Made by a program: the position numbers and the translations under genes. From NCBI GenBank assembly GCA_037389465.1, contig JAZARR010000075.1, positions 85,189 through 149,188 of the forward strand: 64,000 nucleotides of DNA, in the 5' to 3' direction. Below are positions 22,834 to 37,200 of the stretch, piece by piece; within the stretch, counting starts at the first letter, position 1, and the number at the start of each line of letters is the position of its first letter. Origin of the DNA: Baylisascaris procyonis. Taxonomy: Eukaryota > Nematoda > Chromadorea > Rhabditida > Ascarididae. The notes beneath the pieces are model-generated. The model was not told the origin of the DNA, did no database searches, and saw only the letters and a list, made by a program, of their open reading frames with translations.

Positions 22834-23118
22834 ATGCCTTTGCAACATATGGGAATCGATGATGTGCCCACAAAGCGAGTGATGAATTTCTTAGTGAGGT
22901 GCAGACAATGGGGAATTTGTCAACGATGTGGTTTATATACAGCAAGGAAAGATATGAAGGTTTCTATGTCGCATTTAGTTAGATGTCTCCAATTGCCAGT
23001 AGAAGGAGTCCCTATTGTTCATGAGCAGCAACAATATTTCAAAAGAAGAGCTCATCAATTAAGTAAAAGAAGTACATTCGTTTTTATGCAAGCGAAACGT
23101 ATGTTGTTATCACAGTGA
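22834..23118 (+). CDS. Small protein with a C2HC zinc-binding-like motif
   Basis: An ATG at 22834 opens a 94-residue frame (MPLQHMGIDDVPTKRVMNF...). It contains C-x2-C-x16-H-x3-C (CQRCGLYTARKDMKV...SHLVRC), a plausible single zinc site, and a basic C-terminus with FKRRAHQLSKRS. The frame stays open about 100 bp upstream without an ATG, so an upstream exon is possible (a TTTCAG lies at 22785-22790). I do not recognise the family. A short single-exon nucleic-acid-binding protein is possible, but nothing in the neighbourhood helps. Confidence 0.4.
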   Translation: MPLQHMGIDDVPTKRVMNFLVRCRQWGICQRCGLYTARKDMKVSMSHLVRCLQLPVEGVPIVHEQQQYFKRRAHQLSKRSTFVFMQAKRMLLSQ

Positions 23119-24425
23119 TTCTGAATTCCCACCCAGTCACGTGATATACCACCTTTCGATAACAAATGACAATGAAAAACTTAGGGTTGTTTTTGAGAAG
23201 TCATCTTCACCACTTATGAGTACTCTTCGAAGTTGAACATCGATGAATAGAGCTGAATGTTGAAAATTTTTGCATAAACAAGCCGTGACGATCACCGTTA
23301 CGAGTTACGGATGAAGATACGCCGTTGAGACAATCGCATTGTTCTGCAAATTTAATCTTTTAGCTCCTCTTCAGTTGATCATTAATCATTGATCGAAATG
23401 TTGTATAGATTCGTAGCAATATTATATGTACAAAGACTTTCCAGCAAAGAGTATCAGTGACTGCAACGAACAAGGCTTTAGTAAATAACTGTTAGATAAT
23501 GTTTTTTAGCGTATTTTTGCTGTCGTCTCGAATGAACCCTTTTGCGGTTCATCATCGCCACACGTGAGAAACGTCAGTCGGTCATTCGAGAAAAAAAACC
23601 TGCTATTCAAAAACTGCTGTTACTGATCAAAGATATTTCGCAAAACATCCATTATGCGAGCATCCTTTCCAATCCGTTTTCCGAAAACTTCATAGGAACT
23701 TTCCGTTAAAATCCTGCAAATTGAGATTTCTTTGATCGGATTTGCAGTTATTTCAAGCAGCTTCTGTACTGTAGAATTATCCGCTTCATTCAAGCTCAGG
23801 AAAGAGGTTTGGGGGCTATCGAAAAACCTACTAAACACTTTGTGTAGTATGAGTAGCCTTTGCCGATTAGATTTCTGATGAAATGCGGCATGCGATTATC
23901 AGGTGATATGTTGCAGCCGAGAAGGGAATTCTTTTATGGTTGATAGCATTTGAAGGATATACCGCTTCCTCTTTGCATATGAAAGCACACTGCAGGTGTG
24001 ATCTGTGTACAAGCTTGTTCTGGTGTCTATTCGCCACATAGCAAGCATACATAACAGTTGAAAAGTATGACAAAAACGCTACATGATGCTCTTGATGTTA
24101 TTCTCCGACATTTGCAAAGCGTAATGTGCAGAGAAAATCCTGAGAAGACAATACTGCCTTTATGACGTTTAGACCGAAACGACCGCATAAAATTTCACGA
24201 GTTCTGGATAGGTAATTACTGTGGGAGAGTGATAAATGAAGCGAGAAATTGGATGGAGCACTTAAAAGAAACTACTATCGATGTAGGTGCTCGGAGTGAA
24301 ATGTAAAAGCTAAAATGGGATTCGAGAAACAGCACTAAGATTGATGGTTATCATCTCAATCAATAACATCCTTCTTGAGGCGAATGTGAATGATTTTTAT
24401 TAATTAAATAAATGCACGAGACTCA
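23119..24425. other. No supported gene
   Basis: Apart from the uncertain minus-strand frame at 23620-23838 I see only AT-rich sequence with short frames. Confidence 0.35.
23620..23838 (-). other. Uncertain minus-strand frame
   Basis: A 72-codon frame with coding-like composition (LNEADNSTVQKLLEITANP, ending IGKDARIMDVLRNIFDQ). It has no recognised domain and no clear exon partners; the next minus-strand frame upstream (24073-23867) is unrelated in style. It may be an exon of an unseen gene or chance. Confidence 0.2.
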
Positions 24426-24690
24426 ATGAATATGACGAACTGCTCCATGTCGGGAGTTCACCGCCATCCTCCCCCCTTGCGGGAATTCCGAATACTGCTC
24501 GGAGCGAAACCGGGCGTTTTGCAACCTTCCGCCCCCAAGCGAGCAATCACGGGTGTCTCCATTGTATGCAACCCCCTTCCGCTCCTACGTAGGATTCTGG
24601 GAAATGCATTCGTAATTTTACGACAAAGCAGACGTTGGATCCCACAAGTCAATGAAGAAGTTGGAACAGTTAGTTTCAATGCTGTGTAAA
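24426..24690. repeat. GC-rich patch, possible dispersed repeat
   Basis: About 240 bp rich in CCCCCC, CCGCC and CGGGCG runs stand out sharply from the AT-rich surroundings. Both strands are open in one frame, which follows from composition. It has the look of an inserted repeat fragment; I have no second copy in the window to prove it. Confidence 0.3.
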
Positions 24691-27600
24691 TTCGAATTTT
24701 CTCATTTTTACAATCCTAAGGAGGTGATCTGCGTTATGATAGCGCCAACACATCAATCACGCGGCCCCATTCAGGTGAGACAGCAAATGCACCTAAAATG
24801 CCGTTAGAACGGCACTCTTGAACTATCGTGAACGTTTTTCTTCTCTGAATGTATCGAAAGTGGGAAATATCAACGTGACTACTATAGTGAAGTTTAGATA
24901 AGTGGTTGGTGACCGAAATCCGAAAAAAAAAAACACTACGAATGTTACAGTGACAATAACATTTATATGGGCTATACGCTGTCAATCGCAATATGCATTT
25001 TTTTTCTTTCTGTGCGATCAACGAAACATTATGATGTTTAAGTGAGGAGAAAAATCTCGAAAGTTGAGTACTTCCATTCCACCCAACCTCCAACCCCGTT
25101 CCTTTGAGGTAGCGAAATGGATGGAGATCGAAGATGAATGCGTTCACGCTATTGAAATATCTACTCCCACTTATCGAGCTAACTTTCAGCTGCATTGAAT
25201 TCATTCGCAACTTTTGTTATCATAAATCTTCCACCTTATTTTCAGCCAAATCTTGTTTTTCTATAAGTTTCCTTTTTTGATAGTTTAATATCGACGTGAA
25301 ATAGCGTAGTCTCCGAATTTTTCATACTTCTTTGTAAAAATAATCCTCGTAATGCAATTAGCACTTCGTTCATAAAGAGCAAATATTAATCACCAACAGA
25401 TAAACTTCTATCGATGGAAAAAACCAAATCGATTCATGTGTTCCACTAAACGATAATAAAATTTTAACCGCTATGCTTTTTTACGATAGTGCAATTCGGT
25501 ATTATGAGTAATACAATATGGTGTAATATGTAAATTAATTCTCATGCTGAATACGACCAAATGAAACGATACATCAGCATCGGAAATTCGTCCAGAATTG
25601 AAAGTAGATAAGTCGATACTGTCGAGAGTTACGTTTCGCGTGGCACCTATCGCCACGACACATGTCACCTAACGCCGTTGCCTATTGCTACGAAAGGTGC
25701 GTTGTTCTGGCTTATAAACACAGACTCTGATTTTAACTAAGATCGCTTATTCGGCAGCTATGCCTCGGAATCATCAATCATCGATCTCGTTGCCCTGTTG
25801 ACAAGGAATTGATCTACCGCGCACCTTCCTTTGATCTTTGATCGGCTGATATAGGTCGCTTATCCTCACCTCATACCGACGTTCTAAGCAAAGAGGCACA
25901 AAATGATACCAGTAATGAAGAACGATATCAATATAGTTCGATATTAGCACAATTTTCTTTTCATCATTATTATTTACCATTTTATGTGAGAATATGCAAA
26001 CAACAAAAATCCTTTCCACATAGCAAGAAGGAGTAGCGCTTCTATCATCTGTCATTAGCCAATATGCCAGATAGTTTTATATGCTTTAGCGACTACGGAC
26101 GATTTTGGATCGTTCGGTGTATAATTCTCCGGAACGGTTACATGTACTATCATAGCAACCTCTACAGTTGTGCACCTTGAATGATACCCAAATTGATTGC
26201 GGTCACTAAATAATTAGCAATTCATTGTGAAACGCTCTTATTCTCAAAAATTGTTCTAAAACGTATTTAGAAGTCATTTTAGATTTTATAAAATCCATGC
26301 GAAAATTACTTATTTGTTAAAAATTTGTCTGAAATCGTTACAACGAAAACCTGAAATATCCCATCACAACCAGCTGAACTTAAAGCGAAATGTGATGCGC
26401 AGACGCCCTGTTTTCACTCATACCATGTCGAACCATGTAAGAATCGCATCCACTAACACAAATGAGAAATAAAAAAGAAAGCATATTATGAGCAAATCGA
26501 TTTCTGAATATAAACTAAAGTCGTTTTGTGGGCTAAGTGACGGTATCTAGGCATATCGCTCCTTATCGTATGAATATAATTAGTAAAAGCCATTCGTATA
26601 TTAAAGCACAATCATAGCACTTTCTCCGTATCATCAACAATATAAATGGTATAAAAATGGAGTGCCCTTTTAAGGGAAATCTGCTGCTGATACGGTATTA
26701 ATTATCAAAATTTGAACATTTCACGAAATGCAAAGAGTTGTGATGGTGTAATTATTTTTCGATCACACTTAAAGGGATCAATTATGGGGATATTCCGAAG
26801 TTCTCATTATGCTTAACATGAGTTGTGAATAATTAGAGTAGCTCTGAGACGTGCAAGCTAATTTCGTTGTGCATCTGTTCAAATATCATTTACTAACGAT
26901 TACCTCGAAGATTTGCACAATCAAGCAGTTTAGCCGCATTATTTATTACCGTAACGTCACATTCGCATGTGATAGCATCCAGCTGATCTATTCGGCTGAA
27001 ATGTAAAAGATCTTCCGACACGCTTTTTCACTTGTTCCAACTTCCTACGACCAAAAAAAAAAAGGAAAAAAAGAGTTCACCGTAAACGTGAGCAACTTTT
27101 ATTTGGTACGATTGATGTGATGATGCACCTTTAAACACGGCTCACCTTCTTCTTGCGTTCCGAACAAAATAACCCAAATTAATGCAACATTTAAGGGAAT
27201 AAAGGACGTCAGATTACTGACCTTCATTGCTCCTGACATCCACCGTTGCCCACTGCTCCCATAGTTCACTCATCACTTGGCTGAGAAGCAATCATCATAT
27301 ACTAGTGTAATTAGACCTGTGTCTCGTGGAAGCTTGTTTTGTTCTCTGTGATTGTTTATGATGCTTTGATGAGGGTTTTTTGTCTTCTTAAGGTGAACGA
27401 AACGAATATTCCCCCCTCCGCCTTTGTATCCTTCCCACGTCTCTTGCTTTACAAAGTGCATCGTGACGGCTCAGATCCGTTCGCATATATGCGCATGTGT
27501 GAATCCGTCTTTCTCTATCTAGCTTCAATTTGGAAACTATTAGAACTAAAGATTAAATTTTGTGGTCATAATATAAACCAGAAGACGACTGTCTATACCA

Positions 27601-29752
27601 TGATTCAATTTGATCCATTTACAATCACTTAAGATCGAAGTCGGAAAAAATTGCGTGCATTCCGCGCCGGCTCGTTTCTCCTTCCACATTTCTCGCCTCA
27701 GAGAGAAAAGAGATTTTTTATTGATTCTTCGCAGAAGCGATAGAGATACCAAGAAATTTTAGGTATTTTTCACCGTTTATTATCTGCTTGTAACTTATAA
27801 AACTCACTGATCAGCTAAGTGGGAATGCAAAAGCGCATATCATGCCACATCCTTTATCATGCCTTAAACTTATTTTTCTTCTCCGTGACAGCACGACTCG
27901 ATTTTCCAACTCCGCCTCGGTTCTTAGAGGAGGATGTGAGCGTTGTAGGAGAGGAGTGTTGAAATTCCGGGTCACCGTATTACCAGATATTCAAATACTT
28001 ATGCCTGCGCAATTTGCACATTGGATTTCATCAGGTTGGATTACCGTCTGAAAAACCGTCCTAACCAAATAGGAGGTTTGCCTTTCCAGTTGATCGAGTG
28101 AGCTTATTTAGCTTATTGAGTACAACACAAGAAATAAACAAGGAAATCAAGTTCTCTATTAAAATTTGTATACATACAGATCGAAGAATTAACCAAACAA
28201 GCGAGAGCTTTTCATCGCTGAAGATTCTATCTTCCTTCTCGATTAACGAAGTTTTGTAGATTCTTAAATTTGCTTCACTTCACATGCTAAATTTCTCAAC
28301 CGATCATCAATCGAACCTTCACATCTCACCTTGTAGGATGATAACTGCTCGTTTCCCAGACTCTGACAAATAGAATTTGATGAATTTGACATTGTTTAGC
28401 TCTGTGGTATGAGATATTATATATCCGAGATACATTCAAAGACAATCGACAGAGTCTAGTCGAGAAAACAAATTTTCCTTGACATATTGGGTTACTCTAA
28501 AGATGTCCAGCGCCTTACCACTAATTGGCAAGAGATTCTCGTTCTCTTGTCTTCATATCTAAAGCACTTTGCAGAAAATGCATACTTTCTTGTGAAGTGT
28601 TTTTGGATGGCTCTAGAATCTATGTTACCTAGAACGGTGAGATGAAATCATTGAAGAAACCACATCTATGCTCTGAGCCCATCCGTTCTTTTCATTCCAC
28701 TTTCCAACTCTTTTCACTCTGGACCCGCTTTCCACTCTCACAAATTAGCAAATACACGTTGATTTCACCATCTGTTGCCCGATCAACTAGATCGCAAAGA
28801 AAATTAGTCGCATGCCTAATGATGCCATTCGAACTTTATTTTTATTCTTTACGCATATTTTTTAATTCAAAAATTTCGCTGCACCATCGAATGCGTATAC
28901 AAGATGGCTGCTCAAAAATGCGTGTAGCAAGGTTACGAGAGAATGACTTTATGAGAGAGAGCTTACAACGAGAATTTCGTGCTCATATCGCTGTTTATAT
29001 ATTCTACTTTATTTATATGCATGCATAACTGTTGCAAGCATGTATTCTTACTGCGTAATTGTTACTGAAAAATGGCATACCTGCAAGCCGTCTAGTGGAA
29101 TAGGACATTTTAGGCAATAGGACAGTCTCATCATTTTCGATTATTTCCTCGCTCAGTATAACAATGTGAATTCACTTGCTGCAAAAAAAGGGAAAAAAAA
29201 GAAAAAAACAAAAAAGAAAAACAAATTGTAGTTGCTAAAGGGGATTTCATGACGTATTTAGCGAAATGCTCATCAATGCCTGCTCGCTAAAAAAAACAAA
29301 GAACTTATGCATCAACATGATCGAAGCGGATCAGAGAAAATTGAGGACGGATAAACGCTGAAATGACTGCGTAATGCGCTTATTTTGTGCACTTTTCATA
29401 AGATATAAACGAGTTGATCGAATTATTTCAGGGCAACATTTCTGATTTCCAAAAAAGTTACAAAAGGAGACGTTTGATTATGGCGCTTCGAGTGATTATA
29501 CTCGGTTAGCAATTTAATCGCTTTGCGGTTGAAAGGTTGGAATATCGAAAATTTAAGTGGCCACTGATTTCCTCTAAGCTGTTAATCCACTGATATTTTC
29601 TAAAAAGTGCGCCTAACAGACTACGAGCTGCTTTCAATTTTGCCTAGTAATGCTTTCAATCGCCGTAGAAATATGAGCCTTTTTACTTGACGTTTCAGAG
29701 GTAATAAATTATAAGGAATTTTATATTTCCTTTAAGTTCATTTCGATTACAA
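24691..29752. other. Long intergenic region, no gene recognised
   Basis: Frames at 24734-25210 (minus), 25774-26055 (minus), 27339-27632 (plus) and 28642-29028 (plus) lack domains and consistent splice signals. I regard them as chance frames in AT-rich DNA. Confidence 0.4.
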
Positions 29753-30025
29753 ATGAAAACTGATTACTCTTCAGCGGCATTGGCTTATGCAGAAACCGAG
29801 TACACAAGAGAGACGATGCCAGGTGCACAATTCTACGACGGTAAGAAAATAAATATTCCAATATCGGATGAAGCCGGCTATGATCTCTATGAGCGATGGG
29901 CTTTACAAGGAATTAGCAGCATTATGTCGGCAGTAGCCAATGAAAAGTATGTCGTTTATTTTTCTCCACTCGAAGTTGCAAGCCATTTCATAAAACGAAA
30001 ACTGCTGCCCAAAAAAGTCAAATGA
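29753..30025 (+). CDS. Unrecognised 90-residue open frame
   Basis: An ATG at 29753 opens a frame with coding-like composition (YAETEYTRETMPGAQFYDG...DEAGYDLYERWAL...). It has no signal peptide, membrane span or known domain. A GTAAGA donor-like site lies at about 29840 inside the frame, and a TTTCAG acceptor at about 29698 precedes the ATG by 55 bp. It could be a small intronless gene or the first exon of a gene whose other exons I did not find. It lies upstream of the MLT-10-like gene, but I could not join it to that gene. Confidence 0.35.
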   Translation: MKTDYSSAALAYAETEYTRETMPGAQFYDGKKINIPISDEAGYDLYERWALQGISSIMSAVANEKYVVYFSPLEVASHFIKRKLLPKKVK

Positions 30026-31235
30026 ACGTCTCTATAGGTGAAACAAAGCAGCTGTCTGAAAACGCATGGTGAGATGGAAAAACGGCGCTTGAGATTGAAA
30101 TCCGATATCCCATCTTGACCTATTCATTTTTCGATCACCATTATCCTAAGAGATATTCGAATCTGTTAAATGAAGCATGAATATACCGATAAATTCGGCT
30201 TAACGAGAAAATACAATTTTTATTTTTTTTAGAAATTGAAAGTGATACCTTTATAACGATGAATAAAGAATTTTATGAATCGATTAGCTTCCCTGACCAG
30301 TTGAGTTATTTATATTTAATTATTTTAAAATATACAATGATTACTTCCCGTTAATGTTTTCAGAATAAAAATTTGGAGTTTCATAAATGGTTGGGAACAT
30401 ATAAAAACACAGTTTTCACTACTAATACCATACTATTAATGAAAACAACTCCATTTCGAACGTGCATTGCAACTTAGCGTAAGTGAAGCTTGGGCTATAC
30501 TGGAATCTTTTAAGATGAATGTCAGAGATGAAAATACAACCGAAAAAATTCCATGTCCAGCATGTCTAGCAGTCAAGCATTCCGTCATGCAGTATTCACT
30601 CCCCTCTCTTACGTTCCCTTCTTCCTCATTCCATATTCCTGTTTGTTCTCTACCTTACTGCCCAATGGTAAGCTATATGAATCGTTCAAATTTACCATTC
30701 GCTTTTGTATGCGAAGCAATTCGCGAGAGCTTTTGCAGCCGATCAAATTCCCGCACTCATTAGATTTTTCTCTGTTCACATTCCTTTTAGGCTTAAATCA
30801 ACCCATGGGTAATTGATGAAGATGTACTGCTCTTTTTGTAGTGCCTCTAATACTGTAGCTACTGGTGTTCGCCAGTCCGTTCACACCTTTGCGTGTATTA
30901 TTGCTCGCATGTTTCCATGTTTAAATGGCGTTTGAGAAATGCTTATAACCGTTTAGCTAATTGGAACGACATATTTAACAAAACTTCATTGAGTAGTCGC
31001 ATCGCTGGGTCAGCAGGCAAATTTAAGACGTCCTGTTGCCCACATTATTGACATCTCCCATCAATCAACAATAGACACTTTTTCCGGCATCTGCCGTAAC
31101 GAAAAAATGGGTTTAATGAGATTTGTAAAAGCCAAAAATTTAAGCACACCTCAAGAAGTGCTACCTGGTGACTTCTAAAAAAAAAATGAATATAATAAAG
31201 AAATATTAAGTTGGAAGAGCTGTAGTTTCTGAAAG
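30026..31235. other. Region upstream of the MLT-10-like gene; missing first exon expected here
   Basis: MLT-10 family proteins begin with a signal peptide, and no such exon was identified. A plus-strand frame at 30467-30763 is not hydrophobic at its N-terminus. Confidence 0.35.
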
Positions 31236-34200
31236 CGATCTTTCTACATTATCAAACGTGAGCGTTACAGGAAGAATGAGCTGAACGAGTATCACCGGAG
31301 TAGGCTCTACAGATGTTCGCAAAAGGCTCAGGACATTTTCGACCAGGCAAAATGTGTTGCTGACGCGCTGGATACAGCAGACGCAATGAAAACCAAAACT
31401 GAGACTACAGGTGAGTATTGCCTAGTAACAGCGAACAACATTCGCGAAAGCCATCGAAGTATTCACTGAGAGTTGAAAAACATTTGCAACAGTTTTGAGG
31501 TACTTGTTGTTGCCATATGCGTTGAACCTTTGAAAACGAGTTCTATATTACTGCTATTTGTTATCGGCTGTGCTGCTGCTCGTCCTCCGCTGCCGGCCTC
31601 GTTGCACCCGAGTTGATGTGACGCATTCGCGCGCGAATTACCCCTGACCGGTGTTTTGCGCTACTCCAGATGATGGCGCTCTCCGTTCACCAATGACAAC
31701 CTTTCGCATCTGCCAGTTATCCAATAATATATCGTATATTACTGAAGTGGTTCGCTCTCCAATCCGAACACCGTATCCCGCCGCGCAAACTTCTTGTTTG
31801 CACTTTGGCGTTGCCTTGTGAACCATACCTCAAACCTGGATAGTTAAACATTTATTATATCACTTGGACATGAAAACGACGGCGAACGCTCACGTAACGA
31901 GCGCAAGAACTACAGCACATCACAACAGCAAAGGCGCACACCACCACAAAGAAGACCCCCAACATTAGCATGCAATAATAGTGAGAAACTACACGTGCAT
32001 ATACATAGCAGCAAATACTCACTCCTAAAAAGTTGAAGAGAGAGAAAGGAAGCTACTTTTTATGGATACAACGCCGTACAAAGACAACTTCAAAATCTGC
32101 AGTTAAAACGGCATAACGATAGGCTATTATTACCGAACAACAAAATCTATACTGATTATACCACTATCAACCCATAGACGGCGTGATATACGAAGAACGA
32201 AGACACATTTCAACAGCCGGCTCGTCCAATCTTGTCCTTTTCTTCGCCCGCTTTTTTCGCGTTTCATGTTCATTTCTTAGGTAGTGCTGAGGGGTCGCCA
32301 TCTGTCAAGCTTCAAACTTGGGTAATTTAACCAGTATTCGAATACACAATAAAGCGACATATTAATACAGTGAACAAATCTAGGTATAGTAAAGGTGAAC
32401 TTATGCGAGCTTATCGGAGTCAAATATCCTGAGTGGGGAGCACGCATTTCAAGTGATATTTGCAAATACAGTCGTTAAACATGTTTCCGAGGGAGGTAAA
32501 GGTTAATTAATTTTAGAAAAAAAAAACTACAAGTGAGCGATGCTAATTGGCAGAAGATAACAATATCGTCTTCTCCTGCCTTCAGCAAGTTGAGTGAATG
32601 GCGTGAGCCAGTAAGATGGTGTAAGCCATTGAGGGATTTACGAATGGCATACCTGGTGCTAGTCATAGGGTACGAATGCATCGGCGGTGCGAATTAACTT
32701 TGCACTTTTGCTGCTACCTTTATGCAGATTGCCACGAAAGGAAAAGTTTGTCACCTCATCTCCTAAATTTTTTCGGCATTTTCTTTGTCCTTTCTTTGTT
32801 TCTAGCAACATCGCATTTTTATTTGAGAAGAGTTGCGCTAAGAACAGCGTGCTTATCTAGTCCTCTGATTAGCAACTATCAAAAATATTCGTTACATTTA
32901 AAGATCAAGGCAACACTTTCCGCGATTTAGGCCCTCACCAACGATTACGCAAACTGAAAAGTGTGTTGAAAAGGACAAAATCTGCACCGACTGCGAACCA
33001 TGGAAGTTTCCTTCGCATTAATAGTGCAATCGAACCGAGCAATAATCCTACAAAAACGAGAGAAATGCACAACGGTATAGCAAAAGCTGAATTTCGTACA
33101 AAACGTGAAGCGATCAAGAAGGCGCACTATAGATTACACACCGAATATGAGAACCTAACACCGTTTGGTTTGATCGGCAAATACCTCTCGCAGACAGCGA
33201 AACAAGTCAAACACAAGAATAAGGACAAATCGTTAGTGCTTTCTTTTGCTTTGCAATCAATTCGATTGTTCGGATTCATGTTGCTGAACGGTGACAAATT
33301 TCATCCCCATATGCAATTGCTCTTAAACATAATTTCGGGCCATAAATAATCACTCTCACTTATGTGCTATGTGAATGCGCTCAGTCTGCTTCCAAAAATG
33401 AAACATTATAAGCTTATATGGAATTTGGAAACTTGAAACGACACGATGGTTGTTTCCTAAGATGATTCAAGTGATCTTAGTAAAGTGTCTTACTTGATTC
33501 ATTATAGAGTTAGGTTTTGGTCTAGTTTGTTATGGATTATAGAGCTTGAAGGATTCATTTAAACGCTTCACGCAAATGAATTTTTCGAATATTTCAGGAA
33601 ATCCAACTATTATTCAGGAAAGTAAGAAGTGTTATCGATCCTGGAAGAAGTTTGAATGCATTACGTTCAACGGACCTCTAGGATATGCATCTATGATAAG
33701 AATACATGATGAAGTGCATCAAGTATACCGAAATATTTAAATATTTGAACACAAAAATATGTTAGATTGAGTGAGATCGCATTTCGACCTGATCTAAAAC
33801 TGCATGAAAATATTGTTAAGCTGCATTTATATATGAGCAGAAATGTATCGTATACGCAGAAATCAGTCTTGATCAAATGATTTCACCATTAATTCAGATA
33901 TTAAAAACTTGAAACCAATCAATTAATATTACTAAAATCAATCACTGGAAAGCTACTTCCTTACCCGTATTAGAAAAGCCCATATTCTTAGTAAGTGCTC
34001 TAAAACTGAAGGACGATACTAGAAATGCGATTATTACCAGTGAGCTTTTGAAAGTATTGTTTTCAACGCCATTTATAGAAAAAACGCAGATGGCTAAAAT
34101 TGCCCATCAAAAAATTGTATTTCCTATGGGAAATTGCAAACACAGCGACCGCTTGCAAACAAAATTTTGGCACTTAATTGTTGATAGAATTTCAGATGGG

Positions 34201-37200
34201 GAGCTGTAATGTCTGAAATTGAATTATTACAAAGTAAGATTCAACAACGGAAGAATCTTGAAGCCGATCTTAAGAAGAGATTCCAATTCGCGAAACATGG
34301 TGCACCACAACTCTATGCGAAAAAAGGATTCTCCGAGGTGGGACAATTTTGAATTAGCTGTATTGCGACGTTTGAAGTGAGATGTAAATTGAGATGTGAA
34401 AAAGAGCAACCTTGAAAATTACAAGCATCAGAAGCATTCCTGCTGTTTTTGCTCGCCATCGACGCTAATGACAGTTTTTTGAGCATTAGGTCTTTTTAAA
34501 TTTTCTTTGTTCTTAGCTCATCGGGGATTTTTTTACGAACAACTGGGATGTTTGAAGTATCACGCAGAAAATTTAAAAAAAAAAAAAAACGAGCTCCACA
34601 TGCGTGCAATTTTCCAAACCAAAATTTGGTGCGTGAATTTGATCGAAGGAGTGAGCAGCGTGGTTCTATCGTTTTTATTACGAGAGTGCATAATCGAAAT
34701 ACGATATCATTTATGCCCGTTGATAATTTCTCGAGCTTATCGTTATAATCGGTGATGAAAAGTGGTTGCCTTAGGTGAATATGAAATAATCGCAGAAAAT
34801 TTCAGTGAGCGATAATCCGACAATTCAATACGGAATCGAGGGAAATAAAAAGAATTATAGCATAGCATAAAGCATTATATCTTTTGGCGAAAATGTGATT
34901 TAACAAAACACCTGTTGAAATTACCATAAAAACTAACAAAACCAAAAGAATCATCGGAATCGAGGAGATTGGGACAAAAAATTCTGCAAAGATAAAACAG
35001 GAGTCTTTTCTAGCTCACGGTAATAATACGATATAGGTTCATTGTGGATATGAACCTACAATGGGTGCAAAATTGCAGCTTCAACAATTTCAGAAATTAG
35101 CGCCTGCTTAGAGGTGGAGGATTCACTCATAATCTTATTGTTTACTTTTGCTAATATGACTATTACAAATGAATTCAAGCAAACAGGCAGTAAAAGATTG
35201 ATTGCAGACAGAAAGGATGTTAATGAACGAAGTGGCAATGCCAAAAAATATGGCCGAACGTGCAAATATTGACAATGAAATTGGCCAGCAACAAGCAAAT
35301 CTCACGATGAAGCTACTTCGATCAGCAGTTCAATTGGCGATGGCTATCTCAGGCAATAAGACCGATATTAATGATAAAGGACTCAGAATTGCATCTCCTC
35401 GTTTACTGTCTGTCGTACCTGAAGAATTTCAAGATGACGTAAGGATTTGTCTCTTATATCTCTGAGTCTATAAATATGTGCTCTTGGTGTGAAGTGGTGC
35501 TAGATGAAGAAATGCCTATTCCAAGCCTACTCCATTTCCTTCGCTTAAAATCATATAACAATGGTAAAGGGTTGGGAAATTCCCTCCCCTTGCCATGCAT
35601 TTTGAAGAAATGCAGCAAATTTACGGTGCTTTATCGACTGCTTCACGAAATCCCTTTTCTTTTTTTATGGCGATCCCGGCGCTAAATTTATTGTCTTTGA
35701 AATCATGAGTGGTCGCAGCTGGAAAGCTATTAATTAAGCAATGGAACTTTTTCCAGCAACATCGCCATCAGCAAATAAAGCAAATAAAGCATCTCATTCT
35801 AGGGATATTACTTTATAGAAATTCATCACTGCTGTTGTGGCTGCTGTTGACATTTGTAGCCCAGAAGATCACGAACCTGCAAAAATAATTCGACATCCTG
35901 AAATTCGGGAAGTTCTTAAAAACTGACAGCCGCCGAAGTTTGACATTCTTGAAAGGAATTCTTTCGATGGTCAACCTAATGTGACAAAGGTTGGGCATTT
36001 TGTGCAAGCACACGTAGAACAAGCCTTAGAGTTGCGGCATCCCATTTCGAACACTCGTCCATATGGTGAATAATATGGGTCGTTCGGCTTTATACATGAT
36101 TGATTGAAAGCGATCATAAACTTTACTATATAATCTGGCAACCGAAAGTTGAATCAATTCTGTAAGTAACAAACGATTTATTTTGATTGAGTTAAATATT
36201 TTGTGAAAAACGATGACTACGAAATAAAATTAAAAGTGTATTTCGTATGCTTTCTCAAAAAACTCTCCAACTGCTGATTTTCCTGCGTTGCATTTAGCTG
36301 TCACTGAATTCTGCTGCCAAGCATCTTTGTGAAATATTCATAAGCTGCATAGAGCACCGAGTCGAATGGCAGTTGTTGATTTCCGCTGGATTTTCTTGTA
36401 GAGTGATGTTGTTTTAAAAGCTACGAGTGATGCGGACACTGTTGTGTCGCTGATCGAATCACCAATGAAACGAACAAGCCGATGCATAAAACGCTCTCAT
36501 GTTACTTTGAGTACTTCAACATTGAAACCATCTAATTGATGCGATTTTCAGATTTCGTTTCTAAAATCGATGGAAATTTTTCGTTAGTCTATCTCAAATT
36601 GAACTATGACCTTTTATATGGCGCTTCCTATAAAAGTGTTCATTACTTCATGATTCCTCGTCTCATCTTTACTAGCTCTCCGATCTTCCTCTTTATTTGT
36701 GTCATTTGCCTATTTCATCATTTTGGTTCTCGCTGCTTTTAAATTCAATGGAGAGATGATTTTTTTTTAACTTGCATATTTTTGCTTGTGTTACAACTCT
36801 TTATTTCATTCGAAACATCCTCGCATAGCTCATTGTATTCGACTTGAGGATATGTGCTTCCATTTGCCTTCAATAACCTTCTTTTCATCGGGCTGTTAGC
36901 GTTTTGCGACACCGTCAGCATCACATTGCTTCTGTCGTCACCTGCATAGCCATAAAATCAAAATTCACGCTGTACATTCATAGATGCTTACTATATACAT
37001 CTTACTTAACTGTTGTTTTGCAGTTTGCTTTTATAGCAGCAGATTATTACTTTCTCAAATAAAACCCCATCGAGAAGATCAAAGCACTCAATATAAGAAT
37101 GACCACCAAAAAAACCTCCACTTAGGCACCAAGGAGCGAACAACAACCCCAGCAACTTGTGGAACTTCGTTCGATTGAACAGTTCGGACATTCCATTTGT

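Noticed and set aside
33546..33740. Extra exon for the MLT-10-like gene
   Set aside because: It breaks the reading phase that the direct 33231-34196 join preserves.
34507..34755. Open frame after a TTCTTAG acceptor, candidate MLT-10 exon
   Set aside because: None of its frames joins in phase to the neighbouring exons without a stop, and it contains a long A run.
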